The notes below the pieces were generated by a model that did not search any database, was not told the DNA's origin, and saw only the letters and a list, made by a program, of their open reading frames with translations. Shown piece after piece: positions 47,481-60,600 of a DNA stretch of 64,000 bases. Positions within the stretch are counted from its first letter, which is position 1. Each line of letters opens with the position of its first letter. Made by a program: the position numbers and the translations under genes. Location of the stretch: positions 37,550 through 101,549 of the forward strand of contig VZSF01001459.1 in NCBI GenBank assembly GCA_013398295.1, in the 5' to 3' direction. The stretch is from Chionis minor. Its lineage: Eukaryota; Chordata; Aves; Charadriiformes; Chionididae.

Positions 47481-50400
47481 ATACTTAGTTTTTATTAAGC
47501 ACAAAAAGAGATGGAGATTAATTTATGCAAAAAAAAATCCTGTAGTTTCAATGGAGTGCTTAGTAGAGCATATTTTGCAAGACCTGGCTGTAATTCAGGA
47601 GGGTAGTTGAAAACAGATCCTGGTGACATAGGCACAGCCATCACTGGAGAGTAATTAATTTGAAAACAGTTGTTGAGTACTTTTGATAGAAAATTTAAAG
47701 ACTGAGTGGTTTGTTTCTCTTCCACACACATTTTTCAGAGATCTTCTAATTCCTGACACATATGGGGGGGGGAGGGGGGAAGGTAAGTAAAAAAAAAAAG
47801 TAAAAAAAAGTAAATATTGGCAATTTCTTCAATGTATTTTAAGTTTCCACTTTAAAAAGGAAAAATGACTTCTTCCAAGAAATCCCAGATTTATTTTTTT
47901 TTTAAATTATGAAAAAGATCATAATAGTTTTGTGGAAAGAAATGTTTCTAGTTTGGGTGGGATCCTCTCTGTGATACTGAAACATGCAACTTTTAAGTAA
48001 ACTGCTGGTAAAACAACTCTATTTTGGGGAAGTGTTTGCCTTTTCAAGAAAGACAAAGCTTTCACATTTTTAGAAGAAAATGCGTCTTCTTAAGTTTAGG
48101 AGTCTAAGGATGTCTCTATGGATGCTTTCAAAAACATCTTCTTCCCTTCACTGACTAGGGGGTGTCCAACAGCCATTTCTGTTGCAGTGAATTCAGGGAA
48201 CAGAGGCACCTGGCCTCTGGGTGCTGCTCCAAGATGTCTCACTTTGCCCTGCATTCCATTTCAGACCTGTCGCACTGTGAGTATTGCATCTGATGTGGAA
48301 GTGGGCAGGTTCATGAGAGTAACTGCATCGAGTCCTGAATGTCTGTCTGCTCTGCTAGCATCCTTTAAGGCTGAAAACTTCAAAGTATCCATGCTCCTGA
48401 TTTGGATTCTTTTTGCTCAACTTATATTATCCAAATGGTGATGACATTCTAGGAAGCTGAAATTCTGTTTTCTCTTTGTTTGCGGGCAGCTAGGTCTGCT
48501 TGTGACCCCAAGAAAGAATTTCTGCAATGAAAAAACCCAACATCCATGCTCCTTCCTCCTATTCCTGGAAGTAACAAAAGCCTTGTGGAACATATTGCTA
48601 CACTGTTATTAACATAATGATACCGTTTGTAAAATAAACTCCCACCAAAAACTCCAATAATTAGAGTGTCTTTTTTTTCCCTCCCGACCTTATGTTTCTT
48701 TGAAGACAATGACATCAATGTTCATTAATTCTATATTTGAATGTTCATCTTCTGTGTCAGCTGTACCAAATGAACAAAGCAAAACAATATTTAACAGTGA
48801 GAAGATGTAAAATGTTTACATGGGAAGGGAATAAAACCAGTGATGCCAACAAAACTCAATCAAACTCAATTATACAGACCAGGCACAATCTGCCACAGCT
48901 GACTGTTTGCTGCCTTTAGTTATAGTATTGCATGAGGAGAAATGTTGTTTCATTACAGACCTATGGAAAAGGTTCTTGGTTAAACACCATGGAGGAAAAT
49001 TACAGAGTGGGTGAGTTCTTGTCAAAAAGAGTTTGATCATAGTGACAACCAAGAAACTCTGGGTATAAATCAGATATGGTAGTTCCCTCTAAAACACTCT
49101 AAAAGATAACAGTTGGGATAGTATTTCCAATTATGCATCTATCTGCTGGAAGCAATGTGAGTCTTTACTCCTGAGGTATCTTTTAACAGCAGTGAACAAA
49201 ACTCTTCAGGAAAAGCAAAACCTCTCCTGAAAAAAAACCTTTTTGGCAACTGGAGATTTGTGTTTAGCTGGAGATGTGTGAAAGCTAGCTACACAGTGAT
49301 GTAGAAAACAATGAATGATAATACTTTCCAACATGCTGTGTTGAAGAAACATGTCCTCTAAAAAGAAAAGGTAAAAAGCATACTAAGAACGTATCTTTAA
49401 ACAGTGTATATTCCTAAAATGGTGGTTTGTGTTGGAGCAAAGGATTAGGTGAAGTCCTGGGAGTTCACCAAATTTAAAAGGCAAATCGGGAGTTTTACCC
49501 TCCATATACTAAGCTAGGCTGTAGCAAAAAAAACATGGACCTTCCTAGTCTCAGAAACCAACCTGACTTACACCTGGGAGGTTTTTCAAAACCTGTGCAT
49601 CATTTTGGTTAGTGGGATGTGTTTAAATGGAACTTTATAGTATCCTGCCTGCATGCTACTCTCTAGAAAGGGATGATTTTTTTTTCCCCCTTAAGGAAAA
49701 ATGTTGATAGTTCTCACTTTTAAGGCGGAAATTTAGACTAATTTTTTCCTTCCTATTTGGAATAGATTTTCTGTTATTTTGCAACAGAAAGTGAAAGATA
49801 GCTACAATGTAGAATATGATTTCAAAGTATGCCTACTTCAGTACACATAAGAGGAAATATCAAAAAAGGGGGACAGCTAGCTATAATGTCATTTACATGA
49901 CTTTCACATGAGAAGCTTCTATGAATATAGAGGATAGTCCAATAAAACCACTCAGTCAACTTCTTGGTTTAGAAACAGATCCACCTACAACCAGATACTC
50001 TTTTTTTTTCAGTCTTAAAACTGTCTCAATTCTGAATCCTTTTAAATGTCCAGCTAAATGTCCAGGCTGATTGCCAAGAGCAAATCAATCTATGCTGACT
50101 CTCTGAAATCTTCCAAGTGTGATAAGCCTAATAGGAACATTTGTCCATTTTATGTTACCTTCAGGAGCTTTTACAGTGAAAGTTTCACCTCTTTTCTGAT
50201 GCTTTGCATGCAGTGGTAATTAATTTTTAGTTGGATGTACTGACTCAAAACAAAACTCGCTTCTTGCTAGAACTTCATGAGATGAAACTCATTTCTGGCA
50301 TGTTTTGTTAGAAGAATATATTTTTCTCTAGAAAATTACTGAAAAGAAGTGCCTGAGAAAACACACAATAAAACTAAACCTTGCGGCAATACACAGAGTT

Positions 50401-53400
50401 GGTGGTAGTTTGGTATATTTTCTTGGAAAACACTGCAAAAGGTTTTTGCTCAGTTGCCCCTCTTCCCTAAAAGATGGTGCTGAGAGTTCCCCAGCTGCTC
50501 TTGCACCCTAGAAGCAAGAAACATAAGAAACGGTTTTGGAGAAAGTTTCTTTCCCATTAGTGGAGCCTTATTTTGTGATGGACGAGAAGGTGAACAGTCT
50601 CTATCTGTCTACCTAGATATGTAGTTTACATCTGTCACTCTGGCATCTAGAAATTAGGCTCTGTCTTCTGCAGTATCATTTTTCATGCCCTGTCAGCCTC
50701 ATTCCATTTCTTCTCCCTTATTTCTTGCCTTCATTCAGGGATTTTTTGGATTTTACCAGGGCTCACTGGTCTGCCCTGAGCTGATTTGGGAGGGTCCCTC
50801 ATTGGCTTCCCTACAGCTCAGGAATGGACAGAACTGGGATTTGCCATGAAGTGGCCTTCTAATATCTGAGCTATGTCTTTCACACCATGATTCTGCCACT
50901 CCTAGAAGTAGGACTTCCAAAGCAGTGAAGGAGAAATTCATGTGAGGCAAAGAACATAGTGAAATTCAAATTACAAGCTGCAAGTACACAGGTAAAGATG
51001 TGAAGCGACCTCTGTTGCTCTTGGCGTTTCACAAATGCTCTGCAATGACAACAGCTAGCAGTCGGCACATCTTTACTTCTTGCTCAGGAAGAAAGTGTCT
51101 TCCAGATGGTTTCTTTTTATTCATTTAGAGAAAGTTAAGCTTGATCTCAGGGCTGCGGACAGGTGACTGATTGATGCTCTTGGAAAATCTGCTGATTGGA
51201 AAGACTGTATATCACATTAGCTGTTTCAGAGCTACTTTGGTAATCGGTTCCAAAGGAGAGAGAAAAAAAAAAAAGGATCTGCACCAACCTAGGTGTTACT
51301 GATTTACCTCATTATTTCTGATTCACAATTGACAAGACATAGATCAGCCATCGACAACTTCATGCTTCTAAGAACGGATGTTTCAGGCACTTTTCAAGTG
51401 CCAGAGGATCACAGATTAATACCTTTTAAGGTTTTGTTTTTATGTTACCAAAATGAATGGGACTTGGGTCAGCAATATATGTGTGCTATTATCTTTTCTT
51501 ATATGTTTTTGGTGATTTAATTGAAACGAATACTTTCAGTTTCAGTTGTCAGTAGACCAGAGTTTACAATGTGAGAGTGATGACCCAAATCTAATCCTGG
51601 TTTCCTCCCCACGAGGGTATGTCTATCCTGCATGCAGTTCGTTGCCGTCAGACAGACCGCAGCCAGTTTTTGAAGCAGTTAGCACTAGCGGCTGGCAGTG
51701 AAGCTCAGGCTGACCTTCAAAATACTGTACTTTAAAATTGCACCTAGGTCAAAAACACTGGGTCTTTACACAGTTTTTCACTGGGGTTTCTGAGTTTTAG
51801 AGACAAGTGCGTGGTGCTGCAGTTGGAGTCCTAGCACACCCCGATTCAGCACACTTCCTCAAGGTGCAAATTTTCATAATTCTTCCATCAGTTCAAAATC
51901 TGATGGAGTGTGAGGCTGATTTTCCATACCTTGCCTTCCATATTAAACCTCATGACTATGTGGTTGTTATAGGCAACTCTGACGCAGGGCTGTTAAATCA
52001 TAACTGGCTTACTACTGTTGCTACGTTTTGCCCCTGTTTACCATGGATGTTGAGGATGTTTAAAATTCACATAGATTTAAAAGTAATTTGGGATATTAAC
52101 TAATGGAAAGCAAATCAGTCTGGGACTGCTAAATGAAAGACAGTATCTTCAGCTCAAGGAGCAGCAGAGCAGCAGCTCACAAGAGGCTGGGAGACCATTT
52201 CAATGAAAAAAAGCTGTTATTTGATTTTACTTTTCCTATCCATTTACTTTTGGATGCTGTCAGAGACCAGGTAGCATGCTGGCCAGGCATTTGGCCTGAG
52301 CCAATTTGGCCCTTGTTGCACACTTAGATTTACAGTGATAATCAAACTATCATTTAATCACTATTTGATGGGAATCTAGGAATTCCTACCCTCACCACTC
52401 ATTATTTTCCAAGGAAAATTATCTGAAATTTAAACCACATTTTTTTGCCACTAAAGCATCAGAAAAATAAGAGATCAAGACACAAAATACTTCATGGCAG
52501 CTCTGCTGTACTGACTGCTGTCACCACTGGTGCCTCATCTGCTTTAGCCAGTTACTCATGCTCTATGCTACTCTTTCCCACCTCTCCTTTCTCTTCTTCA
52601 CATTTACGGGAATCTCTGTCCTGTTAGTTTTTCTGACTAATCTGTTTGTGTGCCTAAACTCAGGATATGAAAGTAACAACCTTTACAAACCCCTTTTTTT
52701 CTCCAAAAAAATGTTTATTGTAAAATTTATTGAGAAACCAATGCATTGAAGTTGGGCACAGGCAAATGTTCCAACTTAAATCCTGACACCACTCCCATCA
52801 TAAACAGCTCTTACTCTCTGAAATATTTCATTTTTGATGAAACAACATTATAAGGAATTGAATAAGTGGAAACCTGTTATGTTTGATAGACCTTGGGCTC
52901 ACATCTTGCAGTACCCCAAAGACCCCACCAACATTCCTAACATTTTTGCCTAGAACAATCAGTGTTTATGGGATAAATTCTGCTGTTACTTGTATTCTAA
53001 ATGTGTTATTAAAGTAAGTGAAAGGAAAGAGACCTAAGGAAGGGCAGAATATTATTCCAATTTACACCACAAAATATCGGATTTAATTAATAATAACAAT
53101 GAAGTAAAAAAAAAAAAATATTCAGGCATAACCAAGAGGTGAATCTGGCCATATAAATATATGATATGAGTAATCCCTACATTTTGCAAAGACTTCACAT
53201 ACCTGCTTAGCCCCTTACTCTTAGGGTTCTAGTGCATCCTTAAATTTCATTTGAAAGCCCGATTGCCATAAGAATACCTCATCAAATTTTAATTAATTCC
53301 CAAGACAAAGCTGCAATGGGCGTCTCAGGGAATCTTCTCTATTGAATTGACACACTGATTAAAAAGTGGAGTAATTAAATTACAATTCTTTGAATGACTC

Positions 53401-54153
53401 TTTGGACTCTACAAAGCTACCAGCACATTTAAATATTTAATGTGGTTGATGTGGGAATTCTTAAACATCATTTTTATTGGAACTTTGTTTCTGCTATTAT
53501 TTGATTATTCTAGCTTCTGTTGTATATGAAAACACCTTGGATGTTTAAAGTGGAAGTTTACTAAGTATCTAAAATCCGTGAGATGATTCCTTCACAGTAC
53601 TTTGAATCATTATTGAGCATTAAATGGTAATAGTTTCAATTTTGGAAATGCAATTCTCTATCAGACCGATGATAACTGGCACTTACACTCTTTCATTTAT
53701 GCTTTAAAATGACCTGTGCACTTATGCAGACTCAACTTCTTTTTGCCTTGAGACCCTCAAGCTCTGAGAGGGATACAGTGGTGATACCTTAAGCATCTGA
53801 GTCTGAACTAGTAACTATATGCTCCATCAGAAAACTAAATGAAGACTTCTGGAGAGTAATTCATCCCACTTTACGACTGATGTCTAGGACAGGCTAAATG
53901 ACTCAGCCTTCAGAGATGCCTGTTTTTTTCCACTGACTGTACAAGAAGGTTAGTGTGAAGTTAGATATGTAACCTGTAAATACTTGCTGTCTGAGCAGAA
54001 GACTGGGTCATTTCAATTGTAGAAAGCTGTACATCTCGGTCTACGATGTCAAGTATGGTACAAAATGGGAATGGGCTGCCTGTGTGATACTCTCTTACAA
54101 CCACTACTTTTTTAAGGATATAGCTTGTTCTGGTTTTGGTATTCTTTCTTTTT
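47481..54153. other. unique non-coding DNA, no gene seen
   Basis: Includes a G-rich run at 47764-47783 (G9-A-G6) followed by A-rich simple sequence, and a T run near 50001-50009. The 53270-53460 block again carries clustered ATTA words. Open frames up to 107 codons (48118-48441) have no family signature. Confidence 0.55.
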
Positions 54154-54192
54154 GGAGGGGGTGGGTGGGTAAGGGAGCATTGGGGGAGGGGG
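54154..54192 (+). other. predicted G-quadruplex motif
   Basis: Runs of G5, G3, G3, G3, G5 and G5 with loops of 1, 1, 2, 6 and 1 bases lie at 54157-54192, giving more than four tracts under the G3+N1-7 rule. It is the strongest quadruplex motif in the window and stands alone in AT-rich DNA. Confidence 0.7.
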
Positions 54193-54949
54193 TCTCTTCT
54201 TAGGAATTTGGCTAATACTGAGTTGGAGGAAAAGACAGGAGCAATTTCACTGTGTTTTCCTTCCATTCTTGAATCTACCTGGATTTTCAGTCAAGACATG
54301 GTTGCTTTGATGTGTTCTTTGCCCCTGGGAGTGCAGGGCATCACAGAGGTCAAGGACAGTAGTGTTGGAATAATTCATTCTAGCTGATGAGAAGCCAACA
54401 CGTTTTGGAAAGTTATAGAGCCAGACCTGTGGTTGTATATTACACTCTTCCAAACAGGTTTTTCAGCAGGCAGAACAATAACAATGAGAGCAAATTACCT
54501 CCACATGTTATGTGAACCTTTCCCTCCTGAGTCACTATTGCATCTCGCAGGATTATAGAGAGAACACTAATTTTCCGTTGCCCCATTCTCAGATGTCAGG
54601 GTCTTGTAGAAAAAGGTCAGTAAATGTGATATAGCAATGACAAAATGTGATTAATCAAATCAGACTGTTAGGGTTTGCATGACGTACTTTTACAATACTT
54701 TTTTTTTTAACCAAATGGACCAATTCCCACATTAAAAATGTTAAATTTGAGATTCTCTGTATCCATTCCAGTTCTCAGCTATACGTGAGATGATTCCTAG
54801 CCCATCAAGTGTTTTACTTTACAGTGGATGCCCTCGTGTATTTTGTGAACCCTAAAGAGATACAGTTATTACTTTCAGTATATTTATGCTTTAGCTAAGG
54901 ATAGGTTTATCTTTCATAGAAAGAAGTATGGTTTTTTTCTCAGAGAAAT
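54193..54949. other. unique non-coding DNA, no gene seen
   Basis: No recognisable exon, RNA gene or mobile element before the ancient LINE begins. Confidence 0.5.
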
Positions 54950-56190
54950 CAAAGAAAATGTGGCTAGAAGGGACACCAGGAGGTCATATAGTCCATCTCC
55001 TTTCATAAAGACAGGGTCAGTTATGTCACTTGTGATAAATGTTAGTCCAAGTTTTCTTAAAAATCTTCAGTGATGAAAACATTTCCTGATGTTGGATTTT
55101 AAGATTCTTTGCTTTATAACTCCTTGGCCTAACAACAGTAGACACAGAAAAGAATTTATTTCTTTCCTCTAGCTACCTTTTACTGTTGAAGACCATTTCC
55201 ACATTTTCCCTCAATTTTTCTTTTCTCTAGATTAAATGATCCTAATTACTTCAAACTTTTCTTCTAGGTCATGTTTAATGCACATGAACAAATCAGCCTC
55301 ATTCTCTTGAGGATCCTTTACAAATAGTCCCCATCCTTCCAAATTATTGTGCCTTCTATGCACAAACATAATTTTTTTTACTTGAGTTCAGCTGTGACTC
55401 TTGTTCATCTGTAATCTGATATTACAGAGATCCCATTCTGCAACACATCATCCAGGCTAGAAATCCGTTTTGGTATGTGTGAAGTTTTGTATTTCCAAGA
55501 GTTTCACTTTACATTCATCCTTCCTGAATGGTGCTGTACTTTTTCTCTGCTTTTCTCCCATTGATTTGAATTCTAGTCCTCTTCCCCACCATGTTTGCAG
55601 GCACTCACCTTGGTGCTCTCTGTGGCTGTAAAAAATTTGCTTTCTATTCTTTCATCCAAACTGAAATAATGAACGGTTTCAGACATTAGACAGAATCCTA
55701 AATAGACAACTCTATTGAGTGAGAGTATCCATCCAAATTTGATGTTTTGACAGTAGCTATGTAATCCCACACTCTAGTGTTTCACCTAGACAATATTTCT
55801 CAAACTTTTTTCTAAGCCCTTCATGTAAGAAAGTGTCAAAGCTTTGCTAAAGTCAAAGTATATGACATTTCCTGTTTCTCCCTTATGCACAAAGCCACTT
55901 ACCTTGTCATAATAAGAATTAGATTAGTTTGACATGATTTGGTTTTGATGAATGTAAACTGGCTGTTGCTCTTCTCTTATTATCCTCTAGATGCTTACAA
56001 ACTTTTGAGTTATTTATTCCAGTATTTTTGTGAGAATATGACTTCAGCTAAAGTTGTACATCTGTTACAATTCCCTGAACATTTAAAGATAAGCATTGTA
56101 CTTTATCTTTTTAATAAAGAATTCCATGTTACCAGAAAAAAACTGGAATTTTCCTTTTCTAGAACTCAACCAGCTGTTTTACAAAAACCA
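54950..56190 (-). mobile_element. ancient CR1/L3-like LINE fossil, 1.2 kb
   Basis: This element is collinear over 1.2 kb with an ancient CR1/L3-type LINE read on the minus strand. The reverse transcriptase palm is still legible. The minus strand at 55952-55917 gives F-I-K-T-K-S-C-Q-T-N-L-I, matching the family's 'QHGF..K.SC.TNL' block. After a 1-base frameshift, 55898-55841 gives a Y-D-K-V block ending in VIYFDFSKA, the palm motif A with its catalytic Asp. The plus-strand words gctttgctaaagtcaaagta (55841), agaagggacaccaggaggtc (54967) and ttctctagattaaatgatcc (55222) mark the matching order down to the 3' part. It carries frameshifts and stops throughout and is long dead. The family name rests on remembered consensus; CR1 and L3 are close relatives. 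Confidence 0.85.
55841..55952 (-). pseudogene. fossil reverse transcriptase palm of the ancient LINE
   Basis: The segment encodes the Y-D-K-V to Y-F-D-F-S-K-A part of a non-LTR reverse transcriptase, preceded by a K-S-C-Q-T-N-L block in another frame. A one-base change of frame near 55910 separates the two blocks, and a further one follows just after S-K-A, where the family has F-D-T. The catalytic aspartate of motif A is still coded. Motif C (the F-A-D-D box) was not identified. Confidence 0.75.
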
Positions 56191-57611
56191 AAATCTGTGT
56201 TTTAATAGGTCTTAAGAATTTATGCAATATCTGTCTCTGTATTGAGTTATTGAGTGATATGATAGATACTTACACAGGCTTGTGGTTCAGACACTATTAT
56301 ACCTACAGAATTTTAATTCTGTTACAATAGCCCTATCTATACCACAACTCTTTAAAGCAGCACAATGGTGTCAGGACTAGAATTGCAATTTTGCTTATTT
56401 AGATATTTATGATACAGGGAAAAAAAATTTCTCTGCTGTTAGCAACATTATTGAAATGACAGAGGTGATCTGTTCCAACTCAGGAAGAAGTTAATGATAC
56501 ATAAAAAAATGTATCCTTCTACCTCTGACCCTCACCTTCTGCAGTGTTTAGAATGCTTTGAGGGCCATCAGATGGAAATACACAGTCCAAAGCGATTTTG
56601 GCTGCCCAAGTTTCAAAGCCCTCTCCTCAGATCTCTTGAAAGTTTCTTCTGAAGAAGTTTGTACCTACAAGGAAATAAATGAATAAGCAAGCAAAGAGGA
56701 CTTTAAATATAAGAACAACAAAAAGTGCAATTCATCTGATTTAAATATAAGCAAAAAAATCAGAGATCTGACTCATCCAAATACATGGATTTGCAGAAAA
56801 TATGACCAAAATGCCTTGTTTCTTATATATTAACTGCAAAGGAAGAATGCTACAAATAACCATTTGTCTCTTCCAGGGCTCCAACATTAGATAATTAATT
56901 TAAATCTCCCTAAGCCACATACTCACTATTCTATTTCTTTTGTATTTGTTTATTTGGTCATGACAGTTTCTTTTCCTTTTGATTCTCTTCCAGTTGTACT
57001 ATCTCCCTGTCCCTGCCCAGTCTGAAGAAAAGTACAAAAAACTTGGTCTTTCAGTACTCTGTTAAATTACAGATAGTGAGCTGTGCAGGTGTTAGTATTT
57101 CTTGGAAGCAGGGTCCCACTTATTTACAACTCTGCTGTTTAACCTTCTGCATCGGCATGGTGTAGTACTCTGACAGAATGCCTACTGAATATGCAAGTAC
57201 ATAGGCAGCTTTATTAACAACTGAAATCTTAGATTATGACTAAAACAGGGTTTGTGCTTGTAGAAATTCAACTGAAGATTTGGCATGGATTAGAGGAGCA
57301 CCTGGTAGGATTCTACACCCTATTTTGACATCTTATTTTGATATATGGCTATCCTGCCCTAGTATTTGATAAGAGAACCCGTGTGAATTGGTTCTGCTCG
57401 TTGGAAATAATACATAGTGCTTCTGACTTCGATAGTCTTAAAGTTAATGTATTTTCATATGGAGAAGATTCAGCCAGTTTAAGAGACTATGTAATTTTAA
57501 GAGAATCATTCTCCAAATCCTCTCAAACGGACCTCCTTAGTCTGGAGAAATCTACATGCAGTACTCAACCTTATTTATGAAATTGAAAATAATAAAACAA
57601 ACTCCACCAAA
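56191..57611. other. unique non-coding DNA, no gene seen
   Basis: No exon or mobile element was recognised. The 80-codon frame at 57338-57580 has no family motif. Confidence 0.5.
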
Positions 57612-57637
57612 CCCAAAAACCCACCCAAAAACCCCCC
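57612..57637 (-). other. predicted G-quadruplex motif on the minus strand
   Basis: The plus strand reads C3-A5-C3-A-C3-A5-C6, so the minus strand has four G tracts with loops of 5, 1 and 5 bases. It sits at the end of an A/C-rich simple stretch (57582-57637). Confidence 0.6.
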
Positions 57638-60600
57638 AGTGAGTAGGATTTAGATTTTGGCTAAAATATCCTCAATTACGCGTCTGCATAGAAATATCCA
57701 CTGCTGTGCTGGAGAGTGAAGCCGTCTTTACAGTCAGTGGAGAGCTTGCCAGGGTAGTCGGTCCTGGTGAATTGTTCTCTGCTACGAAACTCCATCACAA
57801 ACTGGCTACTCACCTAAATTGTGCCCTAAACACCATTAGGATTACATTGTCTCTTTCAACTGACTAAAAAAATAGCTTGGAAATCTACCCCACATACAGA
57901 CACCAACATCTGGAGGCCTAAATTGAACTCTGCTAAGATTTGGATTACAACCTGAGTTGCTTGGACAACTATACTTGAGAACTTGCACAGTCTGAGCAAG
58001 CAGGTGCTGAAGTCCCACCTTAGATTCTATTGTTTTAGATAACAGTCTTTTTATTGTGTTTGATTTTTTTATGCATTTTTTTTCTATATGGGTTGCATCT
58101 ACCTCCCACAACTGGGGTTTCGTGGCCCTAGGATAATTCAGAGAGTTTCTGAGACTAAAACCACTGCTTCTTTACAGGATCTTTTCTAGCTTGAACTTGC
58201 AGAAGCTTATTCAGTGTTTAAGCATCTTGAGTGCCTAGCCACAGGAGATGGATTTTAATGCAAAGCCATCTCCCTCAAGTCCATAATTTCATCTGCTACA
58301 ATTTTACCGGATGCTACTCAATATTTCTCTCCAAAGCCATTTGCTTTTCCCGCAGGATGCAAAAGAACTATTTGCACATTGCAGCTACTTAAACAACCTC
58401 CCAGGTTGGTTTAATGTATATTTTACTAATGAAATGAAATCAGCAAAGTGTCACAATGCAAAATTAGTGAGGAGTTGAAGCAGAAATGCTGAGCAACCCT
58501 TAGCTCCATCTGACTGAAGACAGGGGTCCTCCTCTTTGGGGACAGTATTGTAGGTGTCCTGCAAGCAATCTTTACTAACTATTCGGGGAGGTCAAGACAT
58601 TCTGATGTTGTTTGTAATAAAGTGCTTCTTCAACCAAGGTGAGTGTCCCATCGCCGCTGACATAGCAGTAACTCATAAAAGAGGCTTTCTTTATATTAAA
58701 GGTACTATGAATAGATAGAGACAAGGGGTGGTGGAAGTGAAGCATGGCTGTTCTGAACTGACAGGTGGAAACTGATTCACAAATAAAATGTTGCAAGGCT
58801 CAGTAAACCAGGGAGCAAATAGTGAATTATGGGTTTGTGGTAGAATCACAAGATAAGTGGTAAAGACAGTCTTGTATAGGGATCATCTGAAATCCAATAT
58901 AGAACATTGGTTGTTTTTTTTTTAAATAATATATATAGATACGTCTATGTTAAGGTTGCTGATGTTATTTCTGCCCACTGCTATGATAATGTTTTCTTAT
59001 TTAAGCCATTTCAAAACCAATATGACTACCACAACTCAGTTCCTGGAAAATTATTTGGTTTAGAAGAAGCTGTGTTTCAGATGAGCAAGGTTCAGAAGTG
59101 GCATTTTCATGTCTTCTGTTCTTATAGGAAAATCACAAGATCAGTAAGACAGTTAGTAAGATAGGTCACTGTAGATGAGTAAACACGATTTTAAACTTTA
59201 ATCCACGAGAGTTCCTTCTGCTTAGTTGTGTTTTGCATTCTTGAATTTTTCAAAAGGCAAACTTATCCAAAGCTAGCAAACTATGTCAGCAGTTATTTGG
59301 TTCTTTTTCAGAGAGTTCACAAATTATGAATTTTAATGAATTTTGCCAGGATTCAGGATTTATCATGACAGCATCTGTACAGCTTTAGACTTGGCAGCAT
59401 TTATTACCTGTACTGAAGTTATACTTAATAACAATATGAATTTCCTCATAATTTTTTTTTTTTATAGCTGGAAGAAGGTCTATCAGTAGTATAATCACAA
59501 GCAAATCCTTTGGTCTTTTGCTACCTTATATTTCATCTGCTATGAAACACCACTTGCAAAGTAGTCCAAGTGTCTTGAGCTACTGGAGGGAGAGAACTTT
59601 TGTGTTACTGTGTTGTTACTATTACAAATCAGATGCTAATTTTTGCTTATTGCTATTGCAATGCTATTTTCATTCCCAATGTAGGATGAGAACTGCACTC
59701 GTAGACAGTATCTACTCTTAGTCTGTGTAGGAGGGGCAGCAGATGGATATGACAAATAAACAGAGAAAGCGCAAGGTACCAATAGCATGATTATGATTTG
59801 TGTAGTAAGTGGCAGTCACAGCACACCCACTGTCTAGCTATTGTTGAGTGTTTTGTAGTCATTATGGCACAGCAGGTAAACATTAATGGGAAAAGATTAC
59901 ATACTGTGAAACAGGGCATTAGCCTGTGTAAATCATCAGAGTTCAGCTGAAGTCAATGGAGCTGTAAGGTTTTGGACCAGCTAAGGATATGGCCTTAAAC
60001 TCTTCCTTTTCAAAGGAAAAATTAAAATATTGAGTTTCCTCCGCCATAAGCTTCAGACTGTTCTCTCTGTACAGTTAGTTCTTCAAGTGTACATATACCC
60101 ATACTTAGTGTGTGTGTTTGTGTTATTAGTATTTTGGAGAAGGGAGTGCCATACACATTATGTGCCTGGGGGAAAGGTCTGTATCTCTAACTGTCAGCAA
60201 TTCCTGTAATTACACCCACTGTCAATATCAGCTCTTGGATTTCCCCTTTCATACAATCTACTTTTGTCCTCCTTCATCAGCAAAGCTAAGTGTGACATCC
60301 TCTAACAAGGTTGGTAGTATGGTTCCGCGACTCAATTATTAACTCAAATGCAACTCGCATACTGCAGCAAATAGAATTTCTTCTGACAGGCTGCTTGTCA
60401 TATTATAGCCTTATTTGATTAACTCACCCCTTTGGAGGTGTTCATGATCTCATTATATCTTTAATGATAAAATTCCCTTCTGCTATGTGCTATTTTATAT
60501 TACGTTAAAAAGGATCCATTCATTTTTTGCTTGTCACTTGCATAATTGGATAAATATTTAACAGGGGCAAGTTGATTAAATTTCTGCTAAAACTATACTT

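Noticed and set aside
47764..47783. G-rich run as a G-quadruplex
   Set aside because: Two long G runs do not give four separate tracts with loops, so only a weak structure is expected.
48118..48441. A 107-codon open frame on the plus strand
   Set aside because: No family motif or conserved splice context, and its length is expected by chance in 64 kb read in six frames.
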